A DNA stretch of 64,000 nt from Aldrovandia affinis (GCA_029706075.1 JAINUG010000109.1:1330501-1394500); one strand, 5' to 3'. Shown: positions 24,028 to 37,071, counted from the stretch's first letter. Made by a program: numbers and translations. Notes: a model not told the origin generated them from the letters alone.

Positions 24028-24212
24028 TAACTCCACACCCTCACCTGCACACTGTGGGTATAACTCCACACCCTCACTCACCTGCACACTGTGTGTCTAA
24101 CTCCACACCCTCACTCACCTGCACACTGTGGGTCTAACTCCACACCCTCACCTGCACACTGTGTCTAACTCCACACCCTCACCTGCACACTGTGTGTCTA
24201 ACTCCACACCCT
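24028..24212. repeat. Minisatellite, unit about 33-38 bp
   Basis: About five copies of TAACTCCACACCCTCACCTGCACACTGTG-like units. Some units carry an extra CTCA. Confidence 0.9.
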
Positions 24213-25004
24213 TTTTCCAACCTGTTTCCAGGAAACCAGCAGAAGCCTCCATATGGGTCAGTGCTGTGACTGAGTTCTGCTTGTGTCTCCAGCTGAGATA
24301 CATTTTGACCAGAATAATTGTAAAGATTTTAAATAACGAAAACATATGGTGCCGGTAAGGTGATTTAATTTTTTATGAATGAGGCAATAGTAGAAGCTAT
24401 TTGGCATGTTCACCTGAATGAAAACGATCCTTAAGGTACTAATGCAAGAATACAACCATAAAAAATAAAGACCTGTTCAAGTCTTTGTAAATCAAAAGTG
24501 GCACCCTCCCTTCTCATGGACGTGTTCAGGTTTAATGCTGTCCTCAACATGTGTGTGACACGTGCTTATACATATTTAATACATATTACTGTTTTAAACA
24601 TACTTGTTGCACCTGTGATAACGCACACACAGGACATCATTTCCCAGGTCTAATAAAGATGAAACAAATAAATCCATAAATAAATGATAGCTGAAACATC
24701 TATGTAACAGGGAGACTTGTGCTTTTTTGGAAACAAAATTTCAAAATATTTACATTTTGTGAGCGCTGGCTTCCTGTGCTTTCTAAAATTAGGTGTTTAC
24801 ACTGCATGGTCCCTCAGACAGACCGCTCCACGCTCTCACAGGACGTGCACTGCGGTTGGGGACAAAGGCACATTCATACCACATCACAGTATGAGTGGAA
24901 TTGTCTCATAGGCCAAAGGATTTTTTCAAAATGTATTTATTCCACATTTTCTCACAATTTGGTGGCCAACTGTACGCTCTTCTAGTTCTACCCATTCCTG
25001 TTCC
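24213..25004. other. Intergenic DNA, no gene seen
   Basis: No coding region or clear repeat recognised. Confidence 0.5.
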
Positions 25005-25222
25005 CCCCATTCCCGTTCCCCCGGCCAACTCGAAGACTGGAACTCGCCAAGCCATCAACCGTAATTCTTGACACACACAGAACTACTTTACGCATGGTGA
25101 GCTCACGCTGGCTCCACCTTTGCCACCCCCGAGTGGAACTGCAGGCCAGAGCCCCAGGCTGTGGTGGGCAACCTGCAATTAGAGCAAACGCCTTTACTGG
25201 TCGCGCCACTAGGGAGCCCCAA
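25005..25222 (-). mobile_element. tRNA-derived SINE, antisense
   Basis: Reverse-complement relative of the SINE at 15.5 kb. AACTCGCCAAGCCATCAACC and the antisense tRNA-like end (ACTGGTCGCGCCACTAGGGA) are visible. Confidence 0.65.
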
Positions 25223-25848
25223 AAGCTTTTAAAAATCTGGTTCCAAATGATGAAATAATTATGTAACTTGCCTGTTGTAGTCATTGGCGCATTCAATACT
25301 GAGAAGAGCAGTGGTTGAATAACAGTGTTGACATAAAACCCTTCTTTCTGTGGTTGGCCAGGATGAAGGCTCTCTGATATGTATCCCTCTCGCCAGTACA
25401 CCATGGCTCTGCCTTTACTGGCCTGCCCAGTGGTAATGCTGAAAGTGTGGACAACTCGAACCGCCCATCTCTTTAGGGTTTACACATGGATGAATTTAGC
25501 ATTTTTTTGTGTGCCGCAAAACCACACATGAATTCCATTGTTATTATAGATCCAAAATCCACATTTTTTAAAAAGGGCTTTTGTGGGGGATGACACTATA
25601 ACTGATTTTAGCACAGTCTGTAAGAATTGGTACACATTTTATAAAGGCTTCTTAACATATATATATTTTTAAAGTTGTTTTTGACTATTTTTTGCCCATT
25701 CTTTTGGAATCCTTAAATGATCCTTGCTTTGTTTAATCCTTAAATGTTTCTTTTTAAAGCAAGAAATAATTCCTGACAGTCTATAGGAAGGCTTCAGCCT
25801 CATGGGGAGAATAAACTGTTCTAAACGTATTAGTTCATCCATTAGAGC
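25223..25848. other. Intergenic DNA, no gene seen
   Basis: No coding region or clear repeat recognised. Confidence 0.5.
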
Positions 25849-26145
25849 AGTGGTTCTTAAACATGGTCCTGGGGAACCCCCTGTGTGTGCTGGTTTTTAT
25901 TTTTATTATAGTCAATCTCTTGATTAATTAAGAGATTGAAAACATGTGTTGAAAACATGTGTGTAAGTTCTACCATCATTTTTTCTTCAAAGTCATTTTA
26001 ACACAATACAGATTTGGCTTGTTGCCATTTTCTTTTTCATTTAACTCTTAATGTACCACAAATGGTTTAGCTTCAGTGACCAGGTGTCCTCACTTTCAAC
26101 AATAAGGACCCCCTGATTTCACCTGCCAGTCTATAATTGAATCAA
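25849..26145 (+). repeat. Dispersed unclassified repeat, copy 2
   Basis: Begins with GCAGTGGTTCTTAAACATGG, a hAT-type MITE end seen widely in fish, and shares long blocks with the copies at 14.1 and 45.9 kb, such as CCACAAATGGTTTAGCTTCA. Confidence 0.65.
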
Positions 26146-28217
26146 TTAACAAAGGTAACCTCTTTCGAAAGGAATCTTGTGTCATATAGCACATTTCAGA
26201 AAAGGAGAGCATTGGGTTGGGTGCAGTTTGGTTGGGGCGTGTTGGGTTGGGTATGGTTGGGTTGCTTCTTCGCTTTGTCGTCGTGGAAAATGTTTTAACT
26301 GGTGTGCTATGGTTAAATTTGTGAGCATGTGTGCTTGAGAGTGGAAAAAAACACCCACACAAACTCCCTCCCCCCCCACTCAACACCCATACCCCCAGAA
26401 TTTGATTCCTGATTTTGTTTTAGGTTCTCAACCTGAAAATGGCACTGAACATCAAGATAAAATGCCCCATGAATGTTGGATTGTGCCATGGCATGAGCAC
26501 TCCATGCAGGCACCTACACAAATTGAGTTTAATTCAATTCAAATTCAGTTCAAATTAACCGACATTGGTTAATGTTTAGCATGTAATCTGGCATCTGTTA
26601 GCTGTGCAATATTCTAAATTTCATGGCAGCCAGTTCCAAATCAACATTTGTAATAACTTCACTTGTAAACATGCCAACCCTTTTAGAAAGGAGCAGTGTA
26701 TAATCCACCTGGGATTTCATGTGAAAAGCAAGTGGCTTGAGTAAGTGTCTCATATTGAAGTGAATAGAGATATAAAGAAATAAAACAGCTTGTGCCAGGC
26801 GGGTGTGTGTATGAGACAAAAGAGCATTATTCACATGGATCAGTTCTCACCCAACATCAAGGATCACAGGGGAAATAGCAAACAGAAATATGTGGATGAA
26901 GGAAATCCACTGGGTCCAAATGGGGTTTGGACTCATAGACATCCTCTACTTGTGGATTATGATCGCAAAGCACCATTTCCACTTCATGTGGATGAAAACT
27001 CAATTAGAGCTTCCACTAGAACTATCTGAGTTTTTCTTTTAGAAATACATTTTGTTTTTCATTTCTCAGCCTTTGTGTTGCAGACGGAACGCTCTTTAAA
27101 TTAACTGATTTGTTGTGTTTTGTTGTTTTATTGTTCTGGGGGAGTTATTTGTAGCTCCACTCTGTTTTCTTTTCGTTTTCCCCCTTTTATGAGTCTCCTG
27201 GAGGTAGCGTTTGGCGTCACTGACTCCTATTTAAAAGCATTTTTTTTATTTCTGAGCAATTAGCCCAGGCTGGGTCACAGAGGGGAGAATGTCCGACTGT
27301 AATTAAAACTCTGACCCGGTGGGAAAACAGAGGTGCATGTTTTGTTTGTCATATTTTTAATAGGCACCCCAGGCTAATTAAATGAAAACAATGAAGAATT
27401 TTCACACATTCACTTATCAATGTATGGAATTATTGAGGATTCAAGATTTGTTTGTTTAAAACATAGAAGCTTAAAAGAAAAGAAGCAAAATCTCACTTGA
27501 CAGCTTTTTTTTTGTTGCTGTGATGGATTTACAGCAGCTAAGGGTGAAAACTCCCCCAAGGAACTGCACAGAATCCGTCAAAGGCTGTCACGGAGTTATT
27601 CATTTCTCTCTTCCAGGCATAGGAGAACAAAGCTAGTATCCGGGGAATGCAAACTCTTGTCTCACTCTGTAAGCTTTTCATGACACTCTTGCTATTCGGT
27701 TTCCGAGTGCTGCGAAAGAATTATTGCTCATGACAATAATTATGGTTCCATGTTGACTCCGTGGGATTACGTTGCCCTGTGAAGCCCGGGCCCAGCGCAT
27801 GAAATATGCATGAATATTTGAGATGAAAATGACTTTTGGGAGTGTTTTCTTTGCGTGCCCAATATATATTCATATGTCTTTGTGTAATAAAATTTTGAAG
27901 ACACTACCGCCCGTTCTAATAATTTTAATAGACAAACACGGCTCTCAAATTATAGGAATGCTTGATACAGGAGGTGACTGGAAATCGCATTGAGCTTTCA
28001 GCCATAAACTAAGTTGTTTTTATCTTTTATATATGTAAAAAAATAACTCATTGGCTCTATACCTATTCTTATTTTTCTCCAAGATTGAATTCCTATTTTG
28101 TAAAACATTCGGTCATAAACTTGGCTCTGTCTACATCGGACAAATCTTGTTTAAACCAACACTTACCCAAGGTGGAGATAGAAATGCTTTTCCTTTTATC
28201 CTCATTGACTGCTGGTT
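26146..28217. other. Intergenic DNA; candidate conserved regulatory block
   Basis: No gene. A GGTTGGGT-rich patch lies at 26,210-26,270. From about 27,090 to 28,020 the DNA is repeat-poor and rich in TAATTA- and ATGCATGAATATT-like homeodomain/POU-type sites. That is what conserved enhancers often look like; this is inference. Confidence 0.45.
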
Positions 28218-28581
28218 GGGCGGCACGGTGGCGCAGTGGATAGCACTGTCGCCTCACAGCAAGAAGGTCTCGGGTTCGAATCCAGGCCGGGGGCCTTTCT
28301 GTGTGGAGTTTGCATGTTCTCCCCGTGTCCGTGTGGGTTTCCTCCGGGTACTCCGGTTTCTTCCCACAGTCCAAAGACATGCACGTTGGGCTAATTGGAG
28401 AGTCTAAATTGCCCGTAGGTATGAGTGTGTGAGTGAATGGTGTGTGTGCCCTGCGATGGATTGGCGACCTGTCCAGGGTGTATTCCTGCCTCTCGCCCGA
28501 ACGCATGCTGGGATAGGCTCCAGCCCCCGCGACCCTGACTAGGAATAAGCGGCTTAGATAATGAATGGATGGATGGATGGA
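28218..28581 (+). mobile_element. Full-length tRNA-related SINE with 12-bp target duplication
   Basis: The element starts GGGCGGCACGGTGGCGCAG, has box B GGTTCGAATCC at 28,273-28,283 and ends in (GGAT)n. It is flanked by perfect 12-bp target duplications TGACTGCTGGTT at 28,206-28,217 and 28,582-28,593. The body (GCATGTTCTCCCCGTGTCC, CAGTCCAAAGACATGCA) is a very common fish repeat. Intact duplications point to a fairly young insertion. Confidence 0.9.
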
Positions 28582-28770
28582 TGACTGCTGGTTCATTGTA
28601 AAATTCAGCAACACTCAGGTTGGTGACCATTATAGTCTACTTTTGCCTTTACTGTCAAAACACCAGCCGTTGTCTATTCTGTTAAAATGTTCATAAACCA
28701 ATGAGAATCAATTTCACATCCATGGGCCAACACAAAATCAACATTGACCATTGCACAGTTTGTATGCATG

Positions 28771-29197
28771 TGTGATGCCGGGAGTGGTGGAGGGAAGAGT
28801 AGAGCGGGCTGCTCCTCCCCTTGGTTGAACAGCTGTCAGGTGCTGTTCCCTTCCACAGCCTGGGAGCCTACAGGACCTTGGACAGCTGCGGCCTCTCCTA
28901 CAGGTAGGCTCACCTGAGGCTGATCAGCAATCACCTCAGGTGTTAGCCATTGCCTTCGTTAGGCCTTTATAAAAGCACAGCCTGTTATGCCTGGAGATTT
29001 TTTTGGAGACATAGCGGAAATTATGTTGTTGCATTGCATTGCATTGCATTGCATTGCATTGCGTTTAGTTTAATTTGATTTGCTTCCTTGTTTGTTTTAT
29101 TTGTTTTTTGAGTACCCCAAGGAAGGGGAATAAACTGGCTGTTAAACTGAATAAACTGGCTGTTGGCTCATCATTGCCATGTCTGACACCCTGCACA
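28771..29197 (+). mobile_element. Solo LTR, family A copy 1
   Basis: Starts TGTGATGCCGGGAG and ends near CCCTGCACA. The flanks GCATG (28,766-28,770) and ACATG (29,198-29,202) are a near-perfect 5-bp target duplication. It has a TATAAAAGC promoter-like motif near 28,970, an AATAAA at about 29,129, and a (GCATT)n run at 29,033-29,062. The second copy is at 35,392-37,301. The retroelement class is not determined. Confidence 0.75.
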
Positions 29198-29202
29198 ACA
29201 TG

Positions 29203-30140
29203 TCTTACCCTGTTTGCTCTACTGCAGTAAATGGCTACAATTGATCTATTAATCTTTGTATTCCCTATTATGAAGTGCTGCTGAGGGTGTCCTAAAGGGT
29301 GTCCTGAGGTGTCCTAAAAAAACTAATGCTTACTGAAGCTGTGGTGATCTTGCGGTTCCTTACTCTCTGTGAGCTGGTGAGGTAGCACATGGTTTCACAT
29401 GCTGACTGATCAGCTGTTAGGATCAGGGCACAGTAACACCCTAAGTCTCTTTCAGGTGCATGCTTTTTGTTTGTTTTGAGCACACTGCTTCTCAGTCAAA
29501 TCAAGCAGTTCAGGGGTGGCCACCCTTTTGCTATCATGGGAATAGCGGTCTCGCAATAAATGCAAGAACCAATCTGGCAGTAGTGTATATTAGTAATAGG
29601 GCTGATTATTTATTTTTCATTCAATCACGATTCAGGATTTCTCAATTTAACCACGATAACAATTCAAAACCTCAAATAATATTACTATAATGTACTTCAA
29701 AGGGCAATATTTCATGAAAAAGCCATTAACACCACATAATAAAGCATAAGTCTATTTTAAATTACTTTAACTATTCTTTTTTATTGGGCCTTATAAAATG
29801 GAATGGAATGGAAGGATCTTCCACACCTTCAGGTTCAACAGTTTAAGCATATACAGACTGAACAATAGTGTGGAATTATGTAATCTTAACAGAGCAGCAT
29901 ACATAAAATGTCAACCCCTGTAATGTTATTGCAGTTCACATACAGTACAGGTAACTACGAAAATAACACTTTGGTAACCTGGGGGGGCACTCAATCGGCC
30001 CTGTCCTGGGCTAGGAGAGATCCAGCCAGGAGCAGGGTTGCTTCCTGGAGGGGGGCCAGGACTATCCACCAGTACTGGCCATGGCACCTCCGATGAACAT
30101 TTGCGGTACTGCACTCGATTAAAGGATTTCTCAAAGTGTT
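29203..30140. other. Intergenic DNA, no gene seen
   Basis: No coding region. ACAGGTAACTACGAAAATAA at about 29,947 resembles the local Tc1 terminal repeat. Confidence 0.5.
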
Positions 30141-30290
30141 ACATTTACATTTACATTTTAGGCATTTAGCAGACGCTCTTATCCAGAGCGACTTACACAG
30201 TTCACATTTTCTTTACATACAATCCATTTATACAGCTGGATATTTTACGTCAGGTTACTGTGTGCCACATTGCTCAATGGGGGTTATGCG
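30141..30290 (-). repeat. SINE/L2-tail fragment, antisense
   Basis: TTTAGCAGACGCTCTTATCC at about 30,165 is the reversed L2-type tail. The following CCATTTATACAGCTGGATAT block is shared with the SINE at 48.9 kb. Confidence 0.7.
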
Positions 30291-30444
30291 CAACGGACTT
30301 CCCTGTTTTGCTAAACGGGACGGGCCATTTCCGGTAGACGAGATAATGACGTTGTTCTATACAAGATGTTTACAGGACAAGGGGTTTAAGCTATACGCTT
30401 CCTCCTATATCCATGATAATGAGTGTACTAACAAAAAATTTTTA

Positions 30445-30705
30445 AGTACCTGTGCCTGCTGTCTATTACCTAGCGTTAGCATTAGCTAGCTAGTACTAAC
30501 ATTTTTTTTTAAAGTAGCCTACCTGTGCCTGCTGTCTAATACTTAGCGTTAGTGTTAGCTAGCTAGTACTAACCATTTTTTTAAAAAGTAGCCTACCTGT
30601 GCCTGCTATCTAATACTTAGCGTTAGTGTTAGCTAGCTAGTACTAACGACATTTTTTAAGTACCTGTGCCTGCTGTCTATTACCTAGGTTAGCATTAGCT
30701 GGTCG
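30445..30705. repeat. Minisatellite, unit about 75-80 bp
   Basis: Nearly four copies of a unit made of TACCTGTGCCTGCTGTCTA, TAGCGTTAG, TTAGCTAGCTAGTACTAAC and a T-rich spacer. Confidence 0.92.
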
Positions 30706-31539
30706 GTTGCTCAATAACAGTTACCTATGTAGATCTTTTCACCAGTGTCAAACAGAGACAGGATGACTGCCGATGTTCGCATCAGGGCAGCCTGTCACAG
30801 GTCTATGCGAAAGAGCGAGAAGCCCCACAGCCTGAGAGTAGCGATGGTTCGCATAAGGTTGATCTGTTCGCGTTCATCATCAGTTCCAGTTCAAGGATGG
30901 TAACGCTATGTCAAACTTCTCACGGTATAAAGGCTAATCTGGCAATACGATCAGGACCCTCTTGACTATCTAATCTATCTAATCGTCATGATTTAAAAGG
31001 CACGATTTATACCAGCATTCTCTCAAAATAAAATTGATCACTATAAGGTACAGTATTAACAACCCGTGCTATTGTTTTATTTAATTATCACATTGACCTT
31101 GTTGACTGGCGGAAGTGAGTAAGCACGTCTTCCGGTTTGGTCACGTGATGCTCGACATATACCCTATTGTGCACTTACACCAGTGATGAGAGAGGGAGGA
31201 TTCATGAAACCTAAAGGGGGAGGAGCTATGATCCACTCAATGATTTGGGCCACACATTGTGTTTTGCTGTGGAGAGCAAATGGTTCTGATTGGTTCAAAC
31301 AATTGATTGACAGTTCACCCCATTGTTGGGTCCATGAAACCTCACTCACCCATCAAAAACTTACAGAGCTTACACTTGGTATTACCCCCTTACACAACTG
31401 AAGACCCATGATAGCAGTTAGAGGTGCCTCGCCCAGTGCTCTTCCTTAAGATTTTATTCTGGTTGCAAATCACAAGAAATTACACCACATTATCTCCCAT
31501 TCAACTCAATTCAACCACCCTTCAGTATTAGCACATTTA
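30706..31539. other. Intergenic DNA, no gene seen
   Basis: No coding region or clear repeat recognised. Confidence 0.5.
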
Positions 31540-32231
31540 CAGTTTTTTACGATCGCTATAAAGCGTTTTTCAATACTTTTAAAACACTTATCCTAAACTC
31601 CTTAACGCACCAACACACCTACCACACACAATTGGCAAAACGGTTAATTTCATGCTCAAAATCACATATTGTAAACTAAACACCAACACTAATTTTCATC
31701 AAAACACTGCAAACATGTCTCAAAATCAAATAATTCTTCCAAACCACTAACTTCCAACAGGAACATTTAGTCAATCATAGCACAATGTCATAAAGACCTG
31801 AGTATGTTTCCTAGATGGGAATCAGCTGTCATTTATCTATTTGCATATTTTCAATCACCTGTTTCTCAATAGCAATGAAAAAAAATACAGGACATATATT
31901 TGTGTTTCAATCTACAATGTGAACTGCTGTTCACTTCAACTTTAGCCTATAAATTAGGTTTAGAACATAAGGTTATCTGTTCTGACATACAATGTGAAAG
32001 CATTTGTAAATTTGCCAATAAAAATCCATTGTTTTGGTCTTGGTTGAGCTTGTGTGTTAAAGAAGTTCAAGCATTTTTTAAATGTGTTAACTGTATGCAT
32101 TTTGTGTCAAAGGAACAAGAAATGTGTTAATTGTATAGCCCACACAGACTGAAGTTGTGCTAACTGTGTTAAGAGTTTTGGAAATGTGACTACAGAACTG
32201 AAAAAATGTTGATAGCAATTGTAAAACACTG
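31540..32231. mobile_element. Mariner-like MITE flanked by TA
   Basis: The ends CAGTTTTTTACGATCGCTAT and (reverse strand) CAGTGTTTTACAATTGCTAT are about 20-bp inverted repeats with three differences. TA dinucleotides flank both (31,538-31,539 and 32,232-32,233), as in Tc1/mariner insertions. The 692-bp interior has no transposase frame. The subterminal parts are also loosely inverted (AACTCCTTAAC / AACTCTTAAC). Confidence 0.65.
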
Positions 32232-32233
32232 TA

Positions 32234-35200
32234 ATAGCCAGTCATGGAAAGTCTAATTTGTTTAGTTTTTTTTAGTTTGATCGTTAAACCATTTCCAAAT
32301 AAAAAATGATAATAATACAATGTAACAGAAAAAGAAAAGGAGAGCGTCTCATCGGTAGGTCCCACCTCTTCATTATTCACATAATCCACTCCTAACTTGG
32401 TGACACGTTGTTTACTCCAGCTCAATAATTTCAGAAGAAGGATGGGGTCAGCAGCCTACAGGAAACCTGAGGGTTCTTATCAGCCAGAGTGGTTTTTGAT
32501 TAGTGTTAATGGCAATCATGAATGGCCATTAGTTTTTAGAAGGCCTGACATGCTTCTACCCAAGTACCATGGCGTTAAAGCAGTCCTGCTCCTTTCTCTC
32601 AGAAGAGTGTGAAGTAGAAGTTGTTATGTTTCCAAAGCACCCATAATCTAAAATCACACAAACCGCTACATTTTAATGTCCCAAGTGCTTGAACCCGAGG
32701 CTGGAAGAAAGAGCTTGTTCTATCATGGCCTTGGTCCTGGAATGAGCTGCATTTTAAATTGAAGATAGTGGATATTCTTATGGTCAGCTGCACTTGTTAC
32801 AATTTGTAACTGTTTTGATACCTCTGACATAATGTATGTATTTCATTGGTTTATTGCTGTAGACCATATGTGCTGGTGATGTAATGTATGCCCTGTACTG
32901 CTTTGGCCATGTCTTGTCTAGGTCTCACTCATAAAATAGTTTTTTAATCTCAATGTGACTTCCTACTCAACTAAAGGTTTATTAATAATAATAAAAACAA
33001 TAATCATTATCATCATCATCATTATTCTGGGGGTAGCTTGATTCAGTGGCTCAGTAAAGGCTCTAATCACGTTGAGTTACAATGGATACATTGATACTCA
33101 AAAGATTCTAATTCCCTTGCAGATTTTTTACACATTTTGATTGCTGATTGGCTATATTAATTTGGGAGGGCTCAGGGTAGCCATTTTGAGAGCTAGTGCA
33201 AGCCTCAGAACCAGCCATGGATAGGAAGGGTTTCAATTATTATAATTTTTTAGCTTACTGTCTGTTTGTTTGTTTGTCTCGCTCTCCAATGTCAAAGTAC
33301 ACACACACACACACACACACTCGCAGCAGATGAAAGGAAACGAATAGGTGCGATTTTAATTCAGTTTACCATCTGTTTTGAAAAGAAAAAGACCTGATTG
33401 AATTTAATTTTTAATGGCGTTGTTTTAGCTGGCCGGAATACTGATGTCCTCTTGCATAGAAATGGACTGTGATCATGCCTGAAAGCAGTGCCCGTGGTGT
33501 CAGCCACAGTGCTGCCGTACGCCGTCCCGAGGCCTCGAACGCCATGCTGGAGTACTTTAACGAGAAATTAATATTCATGTTATGGACTGCGAATGAATGC
33601 GCACCTTATCGACCACACGCACGTCGCTTTAATGTCAGCGCCATTAATACCGCCATTGCTCTTCACTTCAGTGGCAGACCCCCTGGTTAGCACGAGCCCA
33701 TTTGTTTGAATACACCCAAATAGATTGACAATGCCAGGGCACTTACAAAGAGCAGACTGTGTGTATGGATGAGCCGAGAGAGACTGAGAGAGGAAATCTG
33801 TCCTGATAAATGTCAGGATGCTATTAACTCCAATACCTCACGCCAAGCATCCCCTGTCACAAACCCTCCAATCACAACACCCCCCATCCCCAGTATGGTT
33901 AAACCTTCATGGGCTGCATACAACATTCATACTCTAATTGTACCAATATGTGTTTACAGAGGGGGGAAAAAAGTATTTCGTTGATTTTATTCATCATATA
34001 TTGGGAAGAATATCATTAGTGGTGATAGAGGATTGCACAGTATGTTAGTACATTTATATTTGACTCCCTATAATTGCAAATTGGAGTTGGATAATAGCAG
34101 ACTTGTATTAGTGCATATTATGCAACTGGTCCCATTTTATTCACACAGGCTTTACTAGCTCCAGTTACATGCATACTCCAGTTAAGTGCATAAGACCACA
34201 GTGGTCCTTATCACATGCAACTATCAGCGGTTGACTGTAATAAGCTGATAACTGTTATATGTGTAACTAGAGTATATGTACTGGTGTACCTGGTGTTTTA
34301 ACTTTCGTTTTACTTTTATAACTGATCAAATAAGATAATATCATATTGAAAGTGCAGATTTTTTATTTTTTATTTTTTTACAATTTATGCAAAAAGGGAA
34401 TATATTTACGCATAAATATGAATGCTCCATATAATGCTCCATATATGAATGCTCCAATGGCCCCTGCACATTGTATCCTGATATAAAATTTTGGTTTTTA
34501 TTATACTTTGCTTGAAGCAAATATGATGTATTATTCCCAGAGGTGTGGTATTTACATAGGGAGTTCCTGTGATCAAAGGATTCCACCCACCTAATAACTA
34601 TATATATTTTTTTAATTCTCTGAAGTTCAAATCCAAAATCATACCTAAGGATGTCAGATACACATAATACATTATGTTGAATGTAAAACATCAAAGTGAA
34701 TCTAACTGTTTAATTGCAACTATCAGAGAAACGTGTCAAAATGCATATGCATAATTCATCCCGCATTTTAGCCAAATCTGGGAGTAAAAAACAATGTCAA
34801 AGTATACATTTTCAATTAACAAGGAAGCCTAAATCTGAAGCGGTAAATAAATCCAAAGGGACCACGAGTGAGTTTGAGTTTAATTCGAAAATTAAAGAGG
34901 AAGAAATTACATGGTAATTACTATTGACTTCCTCAGCGCACATAATCCCACAGTGGGTGCATCTGGATTCTTAAATAAATCTAAATGATTTGATTTTCTC
35001 CTTTAGGTCCCTGGTGATCCTCAGGTACTATGACATTAAAATCCCTTCATAAGCTCAACTCCACTGCAATGAAAACAAAGGCGAAGGAGAACAAGATGAG
35101 GCATAGAGTCTGTGTAATATCCTCCACATTGAAACTTAGTGGCCGGTTCACACCTCTGAAATGAAATAGTAATATGAATACATCCTTTCATGTGTATAAC

Positions 35201-35391
35201 TTTATACTTTTTTTTGGAAATGTTACTTTATCTCAGGCAAACATATGTACAGGTACTGCCAAAATAATTTATGTTCCTTTTTTTGAAAGCCTATCTGGGG
35301 ACGGATGTTGCTAATTAGCATTTTGCTATACACACTGAAGCAAAATATCTGACACGTCTTAACACTTTATCAATGTAAATTGTAATATCCC
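32234..35391. other. Intergenic DNA; small repeats and a candidate conserved block
   Basis: No gene recognised. An (AC)n run lies at 33,299-33,320. About 33,440-33,720 is CpG-containing and repeat-free, and could be conserved non-coding DNA. CAGGTACTGCCAAAATAA at about 35,251 is another terminal-repeat remnant of the local Tc1 family. Confidence 0.45.
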
Positions 35392-35618
35392 TGTGACACT
35401 GGGAGAGGTGGAGGGAGGAGTAGAGAGGGCTGCGCCTCCCTTTTGGCTGCTGTCAGGTGTTCCTGTTCCCTCCCACAGCCTGGAGTGGACTACATGGCCT
35501 TGGACAGCAGCAGACAGCATTGCCTTCGTTAGGCCATTATAAAAGCACAGCCTGCTATGCCTGAAAGGAGAGTTTTGGGGCATGGAAGCAGAAGTGCAGG
35601 TTTTTGTTACTGATTCCC

Positions 35619-36601
35619 TGTTACGTTCTGAGTGTCTGTTCGGTTTGTTTTTGTACTTTGTTTATTTATCTTTCTTCGAGTCATGTTTCTTTCACGTTCT
35701 GTTCCCCGTCTGTTATTGTTCCTGTTCCAGATCCACTCCTTGTCTTTTTGTTTTTTGCACTTCGGGAAATGTTTGGGTTTTTTCCTTCTTCGCTTATTAT
35801 CTCGTTTTCTTCCTTCTTACTTTCTAGATTGCACTTTGTATATATTAGTTAGATGTATATAGTACTAACCAACTAATCTACTAACATTAGGGATTTAGAT
35901 TAAGTTACTATCACTACTAATCACTAATTATCTCACGCTTCTGACTATCGCTGTCTTTTCTCTTATTATTATCGTATCCCTGTTAGCTTTTCACTTTCCC
36001 TTTCATTCGCACGCAGATTCTCTCTATGCATTCCTCCCCTTCTAACTATGCACTTGTCTGCCTGTTCTTCCAGGTCGTTTATTGTCTATGTGTCTGTCAT
36101 TCCCAGTCCGTGTCTTTCATTTCCCCTCGTTATTATATTAGCGAATTCCCTCGTTATTAGATTAACGATTCCCATTGTTTTCACCTGTGTTCCTTCCCTC
36201 TCTCCTCCCAGTCACACCTGAGTCCTATTGTGTTTTCCTTCCCTGCCTGTATATTAGTTCAGTGTTTATGTTCATTCCTGGTATATCTGTTCTGTGTTCT
36301 TGTTCTTTCCCGGGTCAGTATTGATTCTTATTCCTTGAGCCTACTTTTCCGAAGCCAGTGTTTATAGATTTTTCCGAGACTACCCTTCTGTTGACTACCC
36401 CGAGCCTGCCTAGCGATTTTGTTTGTTTGCCTTTCTGCCTTCCTGTTTATCGACCTTTTGACTGCCTGTTTTTGACTTCTCTCTGCCTCGCGTTTTTGTA
36501 CCTCCGATTCTCTGATTCCTGGTTTTGATCCCTGCTTCTCAATAAACTACTCTTTTGCCTAAGTCCTGATCTGCGTCTGGGTCCTTGTCCGGTTCCTAAC
36601 A
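35619..36601 (+). repeat. LTR of the chimeric Ty3/gypsy fragment
   Basis: Starts TGTTACGTTCTGAGTG and ends about CGGTTCCTAACA. AATAAA at 36,540-36,545 lies about 60 bp before the end, as expected for an R region poly(A) signal. Confidence 0.75.
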
Positions 36602-36617
36602 GAACGTACTGACCAAG

Positions 36618-37071
36618 ATGGACCCAGCAGATCCAGACCAGATGCGTTTTGCTCTCGAGCAGTAAGGTGCCATGCTCGGACGGCATCAACACCATCTGGA
36701 GACGGTCACCGAACATCTGCAGACCCTCACCTCCAGTTTGGCGGAACTCACCCTGACGCTGCGAGCTCCGACTCCTAACCCCGCACCTCAGTATGCCGCT
36801 GCTACACCTCAACCCGGGTTTCCCTCTGCGCCGGTGCACGAGCCCCGTCTGCCCTCTCGGAGAGGTACGCAGGTGAACCGGGCGGTTGTCGTGCGTTCCT
36901 GACTCAGTGCCAGCTCATTTTCCATCTGCAGCCATCAACGTTTCCCAGCGACATCTCCAGGGTTGCCTACGTCATCACGCAACTGACCGGTCGTGCCAAG
37001 ACCTGGGCCACCACTGCGTGGGAGGGATCCTTCCCCTACTGCCAGGGGTTCGGTCCGTTTTCTGAGGAGAT
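36618..37071 (+). pseudogene. Ty3/gypsy gag 5' fragment
   Basis: An ATG 17 bp after the LTR end opens MDPADPDQMRFALEQ and then hits TAA at 36,663-36,665. The following frame (36,672-36,902) continues as a gag N-terminus (coiled-coil-like HHLETVTEHLQTLTSSLAEL, then a Pro-rich linker). After a shift near 36,860 it resumes as the gag core (CQLIFHLQPSTFPSD, VAYVITQLTGRAKTWA). Gag would form the particle shell. The fragment is cut off by the inverted LTR end. Confidence 0.78.

Noticed and set aside
35582-35862. Overlapping hydrophobic open frames with apparent membrane segments
   Set aside because: They lie in the T-rich U3 part of the LTR at 35,619, and their sequence reflects poly-pyrimidine bias.
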